Shown piece after piece: positions 35,624 through 44,570 of a stretch of 64,000 nucleotides of DNA. Made by a program: the position numbers and the translations under genes. The notes under the pieces are model-generated. The model worked only from the letters and a program-made list of their open reading frames with translations. It did not search any database and had not been told where the DNA came from. Every line of letters begins with the position of its first letter. Positions within the stretch are counted from its first letter, which is position 1. The stretch comes from Micromonospora craniellae (GTDB lineage Bacteria; Actinomycetota; Actinomycetes; Mycobacteriales; Micromonosporaceae): positions 3,410,001-3,474,000 of the forward strand of contig NZ_CP061725.1 of NCBI RefSeq assembly GCF_014764405.1, in the 5' to 3' direction.

Positions 35624-35811
35624 GGATCGCATGGCGATTCCGGGCGATCGCAAGGTGATCTCGCGGCATCTCCGGCAGCGATGTGAGCTCCAGGAATCCC
35701 TGGCGAACTCGTCAGCCAATCAGCGCTGCGATCCGCTACTGTCGCTCTAGCGCGAGTCGAACACCATCGACGATGCGTCCGGCAGATGTTGGCATCGTGA
35801 AGGGCCAGCTC

Positions 35812-37251
35812 ATGAACGACCGACAGCTCCAGGAAGCCAGACAGTCGCTCGGTCGGAAACTCGCTGCTTGGCGCACAAACCGACAGCTCATCCAGGGTGA
35901 CCTAGCCCGGAGGGTCCACAGCAGCCGCAGCACGGTAGCTATGGTCGAGCGAGGCCGTCAGGTGGTCGACCGCATCTTCTGGCTGCAGTGCGAGTCCGTA
36001 TTGAGCGCCAACGGCGAGCTGATCACCGCCTACGACGCCTACCGCCAGTCGGAGGCTCGGTACCGGACGGAAAGGGCCGCGGCAGCAAGCAGGGCCCGAT
36101 GGGGGACGCTGGCGGACGGACCTCCTGAGGCCAGCGAGCGCGATCCGCACCAGGCGGCAGCCGGGACGCACGAGGGCGATCATCCGCTGGGACATGAACG
36201 TTCCAGCACACCCGACATCGACGCAGAGACAACTGCCAGCGGCTCTGACGACAGAACAGACCGGCGGACGCTGTTGCTCTCCATCGCTGCTGTCGCCGCA
36301 GGATCAGGCTTGCTCGGCCTGACGCCGAGCACCACACGTCGGCGTGTCGGCATCGGCGACGTCGCTCGGATCGAGGCCGTCACCGCTCTCTATCGATCGG
36401 TCGACTACGAAATCGGTGGTGGAGCGCTCTACACCGACATAGGCCGCTTCGCCGAGGCTGCCTCGATCCTGCTCGCGTCCGCTGACAGCAACCACGCGAC
36501 CACCAGCCTCGCCATGGCCGTCGCTGACGCCCGCCAACTGGCCGGCTGGACCGCATTCGACGCCGGACACCACAGCGACGCCGGCCGCCACTGGCTCGCC
36601 GCCGAACGCACCGCAGTAACGTCCGGCAACCAACGCCTCGCCGCCCGGATCCGCTACTGCCAGGCCCGCCAGTTCCAACACCTGCACCACAACCAAGACG
36701 CCCTCGCCACCATTCGCCTCGCCAAGGACGCCCTCGGACGCGACGCCACACCGGCGCTCCTGGCCATGCTGCGCGGCGCCGAAGCCGCCTCACTGGCCGC
36801 GCTCGGTGAACACTCCACCGCAGTCGCCTCGCTCAAGCAAGCCGCCGGGCACTTCGACGACATCAACCCAGACCGCGAGCCCGACTGGATGCGCTTCTAC
36901 GACCGAGGCGAACTGCTCGCCCAGCATGGACGTGTCTACCGCGACCTCGCCCGCCACGACCGCCGCCACGCCGACGCCGCCGTGACATGGACCCAGGACG
37001 CCATCACCGCGTTCGGCCCGCAGAATATCCGCAGCACCGTACTCAACACGGTTGGACTGTGCAGCGCACTCGCCCTCGCCGACGATCCGGACCGGGCTCT
37101 CACCGTCGGTACCACCGTGATCCGCCATGGACGGGAGTTGACCTCACGGCGAATCCAAGACCGTATCCGCAACATCAGCAGAGACATCTCCCCGGACATC
37201 CGCCACAGCGGTCTTGCTGACTTCCGCCACACCGTCACGCGCGTCGCCTAG
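35812..37251 (+). CDS. HTH-TPR transcriptional regulator (1)
   Basis: A 479-residue actinomycete regulator. It has an N-terminal XRE-type HTH (about 8-65, LGRKLAAWRTNRQLIQGDLARRVHSSRSTVAMVERGRQ), a charged linker, a TAT-like RRTLLLSIAAVAAGSGLLGL stretch near 150 and a C-terminal all-helical TPR region. ATG 35812 is preferred to the upstream ATG 35683 because GAAGGG precedes it and the HTH follows at normal distance. It is divergent from the methyltransferase-CYTH gene and 2 bp from the following kinase gene. As the regulator located beside motif c, it is the best candidate to bind the 33-bp motif; this is inference. Its N-terminus is clearly paralogous to the regulator at 60393-61739. Confidence 0.88.
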   Translation: MNDRQLQEARQSLGRKLAAWRTNRQLIQGDLARRVHSSRSTVAMVERGRQVVDRIFWLQCESVLSANGELITAYDAYRQSEARYRTERAAAASRARWGTLADGPPEASERDPHQAAAGTHEGDHPLGHERSSTPDIDAETTASGSDDRTDRRTLLLSIAAVAAGSGLLGLTPSTTRRRVGIGDVARIEAVTALYRSVDYEIGGGALYTDIGRFAEAASILLASADSNHATTSLAMAVADARQLAGWTAFDAGHHSDAGRHWLAAERTAVTSGNQRLAARIRYCQARQFQHLHHNQDALATIRLAKDALGRDATPALLAMLRGAEAASLAALGEHSTAVASLKQAAGHFDDINPDREPDWMRFYDRGELLAQHGRVYRDLARHDRRHADAAVTWTQDAITAFGPQNIRSTVLNTVGLCSALALADDPDRALTVGTTVIRHGRELTSRRIQDRIRNISRDISPDIRHSGLADFRHTVTRVA

Positions 37252-37253
37252 GC

Positions 37254-38180
37254 ATGACCGGCAATGACACCAACGACCGACACATTGGCGGCCGCTTCGG
37301 CGAAGCCGCCATGCGGCAGGTTGCTCGGCAGGTCCTTGACCGACTGGGCATTGGCGGCGCAAACGCCTTCCTGTTGCGGCTGACCAACAACGCCGTGTTC
37401 GCCGTCCCCGAGGCCGGCATCGTTATCCGCATCACCCGCTCCTACCGACTACGACAGCGAGTCGCCAAAGTCGCAGCCCTCGGGCGATGGTTCGCTCAGA
37501 TCAACGCGCCGACCATCCGTCTCGCCCCCGGTTACGAAGAACCCATCGATGTCAACGGGCTGCAAGCCACCATCTGGACCTACCTGCCACCCCAGGTGCC
37601 AAAGCCGGATGTGACCGACCTCGGCAACACGCTGCGCAGCTTCCACCGACTCGGACCTCCTGACCTACCGCTACCAGTCTGGGATCCGATCGGCGACGCC
37701 CGTGCCCGACTCGCAGACGCCGAGGCCCTCCGCGACACCGACCGGCGATTCCTGCTCGACTGGTGCGACCATCTCGAACCCCAGATCGTCGTGCTCAATG
37801 AACAAGCACCACCCGGGCTGGTACACGGCGACGCACACGCCGGGAATCTCCTGCGCCACCACGATGGCCGCGTTGTGCTCTGCGACTTCGACGCCACCTG
37901 CCTCGGCCCCTGGCAAGTTGATCTTGTTGCTGTGCCGGTCGGGCAAGTTCGTTTCCACCGACCAGGCGCCCACGCCCGCCTCGCCGCCGCCTACCGCTAC
38001 GACGTCACCACCGACCCCACATGGCCGATCCTGCGAGAAGCCCGCGAGCTGAAGATGGTCGCCGCTGCCGTACCTCTCCTCGCCTCCGGGCCAGCCGTCG
38101 CGCACGAGTTCAGCGTCCGCCTGCGCTCCATTCAGCAACGTGACGACACTGCACGTTGGACCCCGTTCGCGGATTTGTAG
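37254..38180 (+). CDS. Aminoglycoside phosphotransferase-like kinase (1)
   Basis: A 308-residue APH/choline-kinase-fold protein. The Brenner motif LVHGDAHAGNLL and the metal-binding LCDFDATCLGPWQVDL are intact; the N-lobe has FLLRLTNNAVFAVPEAGIVIRI. It is translationally adjacent (2-bp gap) to the HTH-TPR regulator. The family phosphorylates small molecules with hydroxyl groups, including antibiotics, sugars and choline. The operon context suggests a pathway metabolite rather than drug resistance. Confidence 0.87.
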   Translation: MTGNDTNDRHIGGRFGEAAMRQVARQVLDRLGIGGANAFLLRLTNNAVFAVPEAGIVIRITRSYRLRQRVAKVAALGRWFAQINAPTIRLAPGYEEPIDVNGLQATIWTYLPPQVPKPDVTDLGNTLRSFHRLGPPDLPLPVWDPIGDARARLADAEALRDTDRRFLLDWCDHLEPQIVVLNEQAPPGLVHGDAHAGNLLRHHDGRVVLCDFDATCLGPWQVDLVAVPVGQVRFHRPGAHARLAAAYRYDVTTDPTWPILREARELKMVAAAVPLLASGPAVAHEFSVRLRSIQQRDDTARWTPFADL

Positions 38181-38190
38181 AGGTCGACGG

Positions 38191-38445
38191 ATGGACATGG
38201 TGAGACTGCCAGGACTTCTTCCGCCCTGGCTGCGGACAGATGAGCACGGCGTGTCACCAACCCGGCAAACGTTCATGGACAACGGACTAGAGCTGCCTGA
38301 GCGGCCCTTAGTAGTACCGACGTCGGCGTACGGGCAGGAGTGCAGCGGTGTGTACGGCTGCAAGGTGCACACCCGTGCCGAGTTCGGTCTCGGTCCGGCG
38401 ACTGGCCCTCGACTGGCCGCGATCAAAGGCGGTGACTTTGCGTGA
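38191..38445 (+). CDS. Small hypothetical protein (84 aa)
   Basis: ATG 38191 is preceded by GAGG, and the frame (MDMVRLPGLLPPWLRTDEHG) runs 84 residues from 10 bp after the kinase gene. It contains two Cys in CSGVYGC. No family recognised. Codon bias resembles that of the neighbours, so it is probably a real third gene of the operon. Confidence 0.5.
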   Translation: MDMVRLPGLLPPWLRTDEHGVSPTRQTFMDNGLELPERPLVVPTSAYGQECSGVYGCKVHTRAEFGLGPATGPRLAAIKGGDFA

Positions 38446-38672
38446 CGGGTGTAGCCGAGCCCGGCCAGTTCCTCGGCACCCGGATCTAGCCGATGAGCGG
38501 ATTGGCGCCTAAACTCGGCGAAGTTCCAACATTTCGCGCCATTACGCGAGAGGGCCGGGGGTTCGAAGGCAGCCGGTTCAGCGGCTTCGGCACGCCAAAA
38601 TATATGGATGCAGCGCTCCTACGCGGTGGCAGAGTATGTTCGCCGGGATGACGAGCGACTAAGGACGGCCGG

Positions 38673-39704
38673 ATGACTGCTTCTTTCGATCCATCGCGCA
38701 CGCAATGGGGCCGTCTGCCTCCCAGGCTCTCCGGTGCCTCCCTTAGGAAGCGGCTGGCTGAGTTGCGAGAGTCGTCCGAGCCTTCGGTGACGAAGCAGCA
38801 TCTAGTGTCACGCGTAATCCTTAGTCGATTTACTGAACATGGACACGGCGGCCGGGAATTGCGCTCCTATAACTTCGTACACGGCACCTGGCGCGACAAA
38901 GGCGTCAAGGGGTGCGGATACCTCCCGGACTGGATGCCGAAGCTCTCCTCCTCAATGGAACAGGTATGGCGCGGCGTTGAGGACCGACTTCACGAGGCAC
39001 TGGACGCCGTGGCAGACGACAATAGTGACGATCACATCCCGACGAGTGTTCTCCAGGAGACCGTTGCTCTGCATTACGTCCGAAGCGTGCCCACGAGGGT
39101 CGTTGCGCAGCGGGCCGGAGTGGAGGCCATTGCGGGGATGCGTTCTTATTGGGCGGACGACAGAAGGGAGGAAGCCGTCCAAGAATTTTTAAGAAGATTC
39201 GGCCGCCCTCCACTCGGGCGTGACGAGTTGATGCAGATGGTCAACACGGTCGTCCAGTCGCACGGACAGCAAGAAATGGAAGTGAATTTTCGATTCCGAG
39301 CCGAGGAGTTGCTCGGGCGCGTATCTCAGTCTTTGTCAAGCCATCCTGTCGAAATCCTCTCGCCGCCTAAAGGCTACGAGTTCTTGATTGGAGACACGCC
39401 GGTTGTCGGGTACCGCAATGGCACCCGCGCTAGCGGGCCCGCAAGCGGGCTCGGCTTGCTGGCCGCTGAATACCTGGTTATGCCTCTGACTCCACTTCAC
39501 GCAGTCCGCATCCCGGCACAGATGGAACTGAACAGGGTTACCATCGGAAGGCGGGAACTCGAAGAGTTAAATGCCACTCAAATACGTAACGCGTACCGTG
39601 AGGTCTACCTCCGATGCTCCGCGACACGCAACCATAGATTCGTAGAAAAGCGATTGGGTGAGTGGGAAGGCCCTCCCGAAATTAAGCCGCTGCATACTGC
39701 CTAG
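38673..39704 (+). CDS. DUF4238-type protein
   Basis: A 343-residue protein with family landmarks: VTKQHLVSRVILSRFTEHG near residue 40 and YEFLIGDTPVVGYRN...YLVMPLTPLHAVRIP near residue 250. ATG 38673 has AAGGA upstream. Base composition is clearly lower in GC and richer in A/T-ending codons than the neighbours, indicating recent acquisition. Function of DUF4238 is unknown; members often lie in defence or accessory islands. Its stop codon falls inside the left arm of the palindrome at 39701-39765. Confidence 0.8.
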   Translation: MTASFDPSRTQWGRLPPRLSGASLRKRLAELRESSEPSVTKQHLVSRVILSRFTEHGHGGRELRSYNFVHGTWRDKGVKGCGYLPDWMPKLSSSMEQVWRGVEDRLHEALDAVADDNSDDHIPTSVLQETVALHYVRSVPTRVVAQRAGVEAIAGMRSYWADDRREEAVQEFLRRFGRPPLGRDELMQMVNTVVQSHGQQEMEVNFRFRAEELLGRVSQSLSSHPVEILSPPKGYEFLIGDTPVVGYRNGTRASGPASGLGLLAAEYLVMPLTPLHAVRIPAQMELNRVTIGRRELEELNATQIRNAYREVYLRCSATRNHRFVEKRLGEWEGPPEIKPLHTA

Positions 39705-39765
39705 TGCGGTGTCCAGGAACGTTGGCGGTGCCGCGCCGGGTGAACGTTTCTGGACACCGCACTAG
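39701..39765. repeat. 65-bp palindromic element (MITE-like or terminator)
   Basis: Arms 39701-39723 and 39743-39765 are 23-bp inverted repeats with one mismatch, beginning CTAGTGCGGTGTCCA, with a 19-nt loop. Both outer ends are CTAG. This looks like paired terminal repeats of an IS630/Tc1-type miniature element that targets TA or CTAG, although it could also simply terminate the DUF4238 gene, whose TAG stop it supplies. Confidence 0.7.
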
Positions 39766-39959
39766 CCGATGAAGGATGCCGGGAGGACGTGGATGGCGGG
39801 CCGATGTTTGCGGACGGGATCGGGCCGCCGCCAAGGGCTGACCGTACAGCACCCTGACTGAACGCCGCGATGGAGTTGACGAGCCTCCAGGGCTGGCGTG
39901 AGACGGTGGCAGCGACACCGGCCATTCCGGCCAGGGCGGTGGCGGTGGCGATCGGGGTG
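39766..39959 (-). other. Coding remnant, unidentified
   Basis: The leftward frame reads ATALAGMAGVAATVSRQPW then RLVNSIAAFSQGAV. This looks like a piece of protein with hydrophobic small residues, but it has no start or complete domain and abuts an IS630 end. Origin unknown. Confidence 0.35.
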
Positions 39960-40035
39960 TTACAGATCTTGAATGGTCAGGTTGTGTCGGGTTCGAGGGT
40001 CAGTCCGGCGTGAGCGAGGAAGCCGTCGAGTAGGT
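39960..40035 (-). pseudogene. IS630-family right end with last transposase codons
   Basis: The 24-bp terminal sequence also found at 16587-16610 lies at 39960-39983. Immediately inside it, the leftward frame ends KSIQYRTDLLDGFLAHAGLTLEP and a stop, like the C-termini of IS630 transposases (LLDGFLA.TGLTL). Only about 20 codons remain. Confidence 0.65.
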
Positions 40036-40415
40036 CGGTGCGGTACTGGATGCTCTTGAGTCGGTTACGGGTCAACAGGCCCGAGGAGGCCACAGTATCG
40101 GCGACGGAAGCACTGCGATTGGCGGCAACGCAGGGCGGCACGCCCTGGTCGACGGTTGAGGGCGAAGCCCGAATCGACCTGGCCACGTGCCATCTGTCCG
40201 ACAGGCGGCTGGACGCCGCACAGGACACGCTGATGCCGCTGTGGTCCACGCCGCCCGAATGGCGACGTACCGGGCTGCTGGGACGGCTGGACCGGATGCG
40301 GGAACTGCTGACCGCGGAGCCGTGGGGCCAGGTGCCCCAGGCGCGCCAGCTCGCCGAACGAGCGGGTTTCTTTGTCGCGGCCCGGCCGACGCCTCCCGCG
40401 CTGCCCTCTGTGTGA
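40036..40415 (+). pseudogene. HTH-TPR regulator, C-terminal remnant
   Basis: The frame reads LSRLRVNRPEEATVSATEALRLAAT, then ARIDLATCHLSDRRLDAAQDTL, LWSTPPEWRRTGLLGRLDRM and AERAGFFVAARP to a stop. This is the typical last TPR and tail of actinomycete HTH-TPR regulators. The N-terminal HTH and most TPRs are missing; the 5' boundary is the IS630 remnant. Confidence 0.7.
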
Positions 40416-40423
40416 TCTCTCGT

Positions 40424-41050
40424 TCAGCTGTTCTGTAGCCAGGTCTTCAACAACTCGCGTTCCCGACTGGCGGAGAGGCCGTGGTCGGCCGCCCGCCCCG
40501 CCTCGCCCTCTCCGGTGATGGCACTGCCGCCACCGGTCATCCACGCCCACGTCTGGCTGACGGTGTCGCTTAAGGGCCTACACGCCAGCCCCGCTGCGAC
40601 AGCGCGGGAGCTGTCGACGGCCCAGGCGCCACGATGGGTACGCCACAGCGGCAGCTCCGTCCACTGCTGCACACCCTGCCCGACGAGCCAGTCCGGTTCG
40701 GCCCAAACCGGTACGGTGCCGGCACCCGTCACCGCGACGCAGGTGTTGACCAACTCGACGAAGATCTCCCACGGGCCCCTTGGCTGGAAACCTCGCCACG
40801 TTGTCGGTCGTACACGTGCCCAATTGGCGTCGCGCCATGAGGCCGTCCCGCCCTCGGCGACGACCTCATAGTCAGGCATCACAACGTAGGCGGTGCAGCA
40901 ATCGGCTCCGGGAGCTGACCGCAGCTTCTCCACCTCATCCAGCTGACCGTGTAGCCAGTCCTTCCAGTCCGGCAGATCCGTCTGACGATCAATACCGCCC
41001 AGGCGAGCAGGCGAGCTGATCCGCAGTCCCGGTCCTCGTAATCGCGAGCG
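40424..41050 (-). pseudogene. Chimeric frame with NAD-dependent epimerase/reductase C-terminus
   Basis: The last 120 codons (FVELVNTCVAVTGAG, VWAEPDWLVGQGVQQWTELPLW, WAVDSSRAVAAGLACRPLSDT, GLSASRERELLKTW) match the C-terminal part of actinomycete NAD-dependent epimerase-like reductases. The upstream part (DWLHGQLDEVEKLRSAPGADC, MPDYEVVAEGGTASW) is not from that family, and the Rossmann domain with GxxGxxG is absent. It is therefore a truncated gene fused to unrelated sequence. It converges with the TPR remnant. Confidence 0.6.
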
Positions 41051-41341
41051 GCCACCCTTTCTGATCGACACGGCGCCATGATGGCAACCACCACTGACAA
41101 TCCTCGGCGGTAACGAAGAGTCTCTTGGACGGTGAGCTTCCGAGCCGGTGGCTCCCACCATGAGCAGTGGGTGGAGCGTGCTGCACGACGAACGCCGTCG
41201 ATGGTCCGCCGAGTCGTGTGGCGCGCTCCACCCGTTCATCTGACCGCAGGGAGGTCCAGGTCGCGTGCGGCCGGGGAAGCGTTTCGAGGCGAGGGCGGGT
41301 GCCGTCTGCGGAAGCGAGTGGACGCCGTTTGGTAGCCGGCC

Positions 41342-41989
41342 TTAGCTCAGTAGGCCCAGCTCGGTCAGGTGGCGAACGCTTGCAGCCGCCTGCTCATCGG
41401 TCATGCGCTTGCGGGCTGCTTCGATGGGGTCCTCGCTGGCGGCGCCGTACTGCCACCAGGCTTGGCCGGTGTGCCGGTCGGTGACGACGAAGCGGTCCTT
41501 GACGGCGGGTCCGCGCACGATCAGCGAGGTGGTGTGGGGCTCAGCGACCACGGAGTGGATCATGGTGTGGTGCAGGGTGTAGGTGTCGCCGGGCTGTTCG
41601 GTGCGGATCATGCGCGGTATCAGCGTGGCGGGGTCGATCGTGTCGCCGAGGAGGTCCTCGGTGCCGTAGAGGGTGTGGGTGTAGCTGCCGTGCAGGATGC
41701 GGCTGACGTAGCTCCACCGGTGGTTGTGGGGCCGGTCGAAGTAGCCGGGCAGGAAGACGTGCAGGCGTAGTCGCCATCCGGTCGGGTCGTCGTGGATGAC
41801 GATCTTGTCGAGGATGTCGTAGTGCTCGCACAGCCGCAGGAGGTTCGGGTCGGCGAGTGCCCCGTCGACGAGCCCCCGGAGCAGGTCCCGTTCGGTGTCC
41901 AGGCGGGTGAGCAGCGTGTCGCTGGCGGCGGTGACGGCGGGCAGGTCGTTCCAGTCCAGTTTGCTGATTTCGGCGAGCAGGTCGTCCAT
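41342..41989 (-). CDS. Cupin-fold protein (cysteine-dioxygenase-like)
   Basis: A 215-residue single cupin. Metal-ligand region: RLRLHVFLPGYFDRPHNHRW (two His), and second motif TYTLHHTMIHSVVAEPHT. The RPHNH.W...ILHG.Y arrangement resembles cysteine dioxygenase type I cupins, but the substrate is open. Last gene of the five-gene leftward operon that starts at 45347; 14 bp after the PfkB gene. It could be an oxygenase or isomerase acting late in the pathway. Confidence 0.78.
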   Translation of the reverse strand: MDDLLAEISKLDWNDLPAVTAASDTLLTRLDTERDLLRGLVDGALADPNLLRLCEHYDILDKIVIHDDPTGWRLRLHVFLPGYFDRPHNHRWSYVSRILHGSYTHTLYGTEDLLGDTIDPATLIPRMIRTEQPGDTYTLHHTMIHSVVAEPHTTSLIVRGPAVKDRFVVTDRHTGQAWWQYGAASEDPIEAARKRMTDEQAAASVRHLTELGLLS

Positions 41990-42003
41990 CGCTGGGGGTC
42001 CTT

Positions 42004-42900
42004 TCAGACGGGGGCGGGTCGCTGGAGGGGCAGGTGGTGGGGTACCAGTGCGGCGGAGGTGGCGCAGTGGGCGGTACCGGCTTGACAGCCGGCCCGCAGT
42101 GCGGCGTCGGCGTCGCCGCCGTGCAGGAGTGCGTGAATGTAGCCGGCGGAGAAGGCCGCTCCGGCGCCGTGGGTGTGGGTGACCGGTCCGGGTGGCGCGG
42201 AGGCGCGGTGGAGGCGGTGCCGGGTGCGGGCGACGGCGCCGAGCTGGCCGAGGGTGACGACGGCGGCGTCCGGGCGTACCTGGTCGTACAGGTGAGTTGC
42301 GAGATCCTCCGCGTCGGCGTCGGCGGATTCGTCGAGGCTGGTCTGCACGGCGAGCACCCGCGCGCTCGTCGCGGCCTCGGCGATGACGTCGGTGAGGGGG
42401 TCGCCGCCGAGGTTGAGCACCAGCCCGGTGCCGTCGGCGGCCGTGATCGCGCGGGCCGCGTGGTGGGTGAGGACCTGGTAGCAGTCGACGTACCCGATGT
42501 TGGCCTGGGCGATCGGCGTCAGGTCGGCCTGGTGTAGATCGTCGTAGGCGTGGTGCAGTGCGGCGAACCAGGTGCGGGTGTCGGCCTCGTCGGCGATCAC
42601 GGTCAGGTGCGGGGTGCGCACGTTCGGGTCGGGATGCAGCGTGTGCCGGACGTTGGCGGTGTTCAGGGCGGCGAGCAGGTGGTGGCCGGCGGGGTCGTCG
42701 CCGATCCGGTTGGTGACCAGGGCGACGGTCAGGCCGGTGCGGGCGGCGGTGACGGCGGTGAGCGGACCGTCTCCCGCGACGGATGCGGCGATCGCGTCGA
42801 CGACCGCGCCGCCGTTGGCCCGCGGGTAAGCGCGGACGTGGAGGACCTGCGCGGTGGCGAGGTAGCTGACACAGGCGAGGTTGAGGAGACGGTCCGCCAC
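42004..42900 (-). CDS. PfkB-family (ribokinase-like) protein lacking the catalytic Asp
   Basis: A 298-residue ribokinase-fold protein with the C-terminal PfkB signature in altered form: THTHGAGAAFSAGYIHALLHG (241-261) instead of DTTGAGDAFxAG. Position 248, normally the catalytic base Asp, is Ala, and the preceding DTT is HTH. The anion-hole GAG is kept. The substrate half has GNxGGA-like remnants (RANGGAVVDAIAA). It may be a non-catalytic sugar/nucleoside-binding subunit or have a relocated base. In the operon it lies 4 bp after the NUDIX gene. Confidence 0.8.
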   Translation of the reverse strand: MADRLLNLACVSYLATAQVLHVRAYPRANGGAVVDAIAASVAGDGPLTAVTAARTGLTVALVTNRIGDDPAGHHLLAALNTANVRHTLHPDPNVRTPHLTVIADEADTRTWFAALHHAYDDLHQADLTPIAQANIGYVDCYQVLTHHAARAITAADGTGLVLNLGGDPLTDVIAEAATSARVLAVQTSLDESADADAEDLATHLYDQVRPDAAVVTLGQLGAVARTRHRLHRASAPPGPVTHTHGAGAAFSAGYIHALLHGGDADAALRAGCQAGTAHCATSAALVPHHLPLQRPAPV

Positions 42901-42904
42901 GGTG

Positions 42905-43339
42905 CTACTCCTGCCAGCCGCGTTCGGAGTAGGACTCGCTCTTGGCGTATTGGGCGAGAGTCTCGGCCGCGTAGTCGATCATCTGTTCGGGCAGGTCGGA
43001 CAGGGGGAACCACCGCCAGCCGGCGCACTTGTCCGGCTCGTTGTTGACCGGCTCGCCGGTCCAGCGGGTGACCTCGAAGAAGATTGCGGCCCGGGCGGAC
43101 TCAGTGCGGTGGTGCAGCAAATGGGCGAACCGCACGTCAGCCGGGTTGATGTCGACGCCGATCTCCTCCTTCGCCTCGCGGACGAGGCCGGCGATCGCGG
43201 ACTCGCCGTCCTCGCCGTGGCCGGACGGCAGGTGCCAGCGGCCGTCGCCCCAGCCGGTGTTCTGCCGTTGGCCGAGCAGGATCTCCTCGTCTCGGCGCAG
43301 AATCAGGTGCAGGTCGAGCTGGGCGCGTTGCTTACCCAT
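42905..43339 (-). CDS. NUDIX hydrolase (1)
   Basis: A 144-residue protein with a full Nudix box: GHGEDGESAIAGLVREAKEEIGV (G-x5-E-x7-REUxEExGU). It starts QLDLHLILRRDEEILLGQR and has WHLPSGHGE. The family hydrolyses nucleoside diphosphates linked to another moiety. It lies 77 bp after the radical SAM gene and 4 bp before the PfkB gene. Confidence 0.9.
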   Translation of the reverse strand: MGKQRAQLDLHLILRRDEEILLGQRQNTGWGDGRWHLPSGHGEDGESAIAGLVREAKEEIGVDINPADVRFAHLLHHRTESARAAIFFEVTRWTGEPVNNEPDKCAGWRWFPLSDLPEQMIDYAAETLAQYAKSESYSERGWQE

Positions 43340-43416
43340 GGGCTACTCCTCGCATTCGGTGGCTCTGTCGGCTCGGGTGGCTCCGACTGGTACTGGTTGT
43401 TCAGGGCATCCTGTGG

Positions 43417-44559
43417 TCAGGCGTCGGCTTTCCAGAGGCGGCACACCGGCACGATGTCCGGCAGCGTGCAGGAGGCGGCACCCATCACGAGTTCCTCGGC
43501 AGGACAGCCCCCGCCGCAACCACCGGCGACGTCGCAGTCGCCACAGCTTGGTTGGCTCAGCACGCGGGTGAACAGGTCGAACTCGTTCGGCCCTTTGTTG
43601 ATCTCGATGCGGCCGTCGGTCACGTTCGCGTAGTGCAGGTCCGTGTCGAACAGGTACGAGCAGACGTAGGCGCGGCCGTCGGGGAACACCGAGATCCGGT
43701 CCAGGGTGCGTCCAATGCACCCCTGGTAGCCCTGGGCGGCGTACTGGGCGATGCGGTCACGCCGCGCGTAGGTGGGCTGGTACCAGGTGCGGGTCCTGTA
43801 GCTGGGGGCGACCTGTTCCAGGTTCTCGTAGAAGGCGATCCACTCGTGCGGCGGCATTGCCATCGCCGTGGAGGTGTGGCCGATGCCGATGGTGCTGAAC
43901 ACGTGGTACTTGACCAGGGACACGCCGAGGTCGTCGGCGACCTGCAGCAGTCTCAGGCTGTCCCCGGCGTTGACCCGGTTCACGGTGCAGATGATCCGCA
44001 CGTCGAAACCACGCCCCGCGAGGGTGGCGACGTTGCGCAGTGCCTCGTCGAATGTGCCTGGGCCGCGGATGCGGTCATGGCTGTCCGCCGAGCCGCCGTC
44101 CAGGCTGATCTGCACGTACGAGAAGTCCTCCGGCCGCATCTGGTCGAACTTGCGCCGGGCCGGCTCCAGTCCGTTGCTGGTGGTGATGACGTGCTCGAAC
44201 CCGATCTCGCTGGCCGTGCGGATGATGCGGACGTAGTCCGGGTGCAGCGTCGGCTCCCCGCCCAGGATCGTCAGCTTCGAGCTGCCCATCCGCCGCCACA
44301 ACCGCAGCGTCTCAATTACCTGGGCGTAGGGCATCTTCTCGGCCGAGTCGAGCCGATCACCCATGTAGCAGTGCGCGCACCGCAACTGGCATCGATTGGT
44401 GATGTAGACGTAGAGGTTCCGGAAACGCCCGTACTCGATCCGATCGATCCGTTCCGGGGTGGTGTCGTGTGCGCCGGCGGGCAGCCGGGCGTGACCGTAC
44501 GGGTCAGCTCCGAGGTCGGGTTGGCGCATCGCGGGGATCCCGACGCGGACAGGTGCCAT
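43417..44559 (-). CDS. Radical SAM/SPASM protein (2)
   Basis: A 380-residue radical SAM enzyme: C57, C61 and C64 (CQLRCAHC) for the cluster, KLTILGGEPTLHPDY for the SAM site, YVQISLDGGSADSHDRIRG typical of SPASM enzymes, and a C-terminal SPASM region GCIGRTLDRISVFPDGRAYVC then CGDCDVAGGCGGGCPAE. It differs from the protein at 31494 but has the same layout. It follows the adenylate-kinase-like gene by 11 bp. No peptide precursor with a recognisable leader was seen, so a small-molecule or nucleotide substrate is as likely as a peptide. Confidence 0.93.
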   Translation of the reverse strand: MAPVRVGIPAMRQPDLGADPYGHARLPAGAHDTTPERIDRIEYGRFRNLYVYITNRCQLRCAHCYMGDRLDSAEKMPYAQVIETLRLWRRMGSSKLTILGGEPTLHPDYVRIIRTASEIGFEHVITTSNGLEPARRKFDQMRPEDFSYVQISLDGGSADSHDRIRGPGTFDEALRNVATLAGRGFDVRIICTVNRVNAGDSLRLLQVADDLGVSLVKYHVFSTIGIGHTSTAMAMPPHEWIAFYENLEQVAPSYRTRTWYQPTYARRDRIAQYAAQGYQGCIGRTLDRISVFPDGRAYVCSYLFDTDLHYANVTDGRIEINKGPNEFDLFTRVLSQPSCGDCDVAGGCGGGCPAEELVMGAASCTLPDIVPVCRLWKADA

Positions 44560-44570
44560 CGCGGACTCCT

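Noticed and set aside
38446..38640. tRNA-like GGGGGTTCGAAGGC sequence after the small gene
   Set aside because: Resembles a T-arm, but no matching acceptor, D or anticodon stems can be formed.
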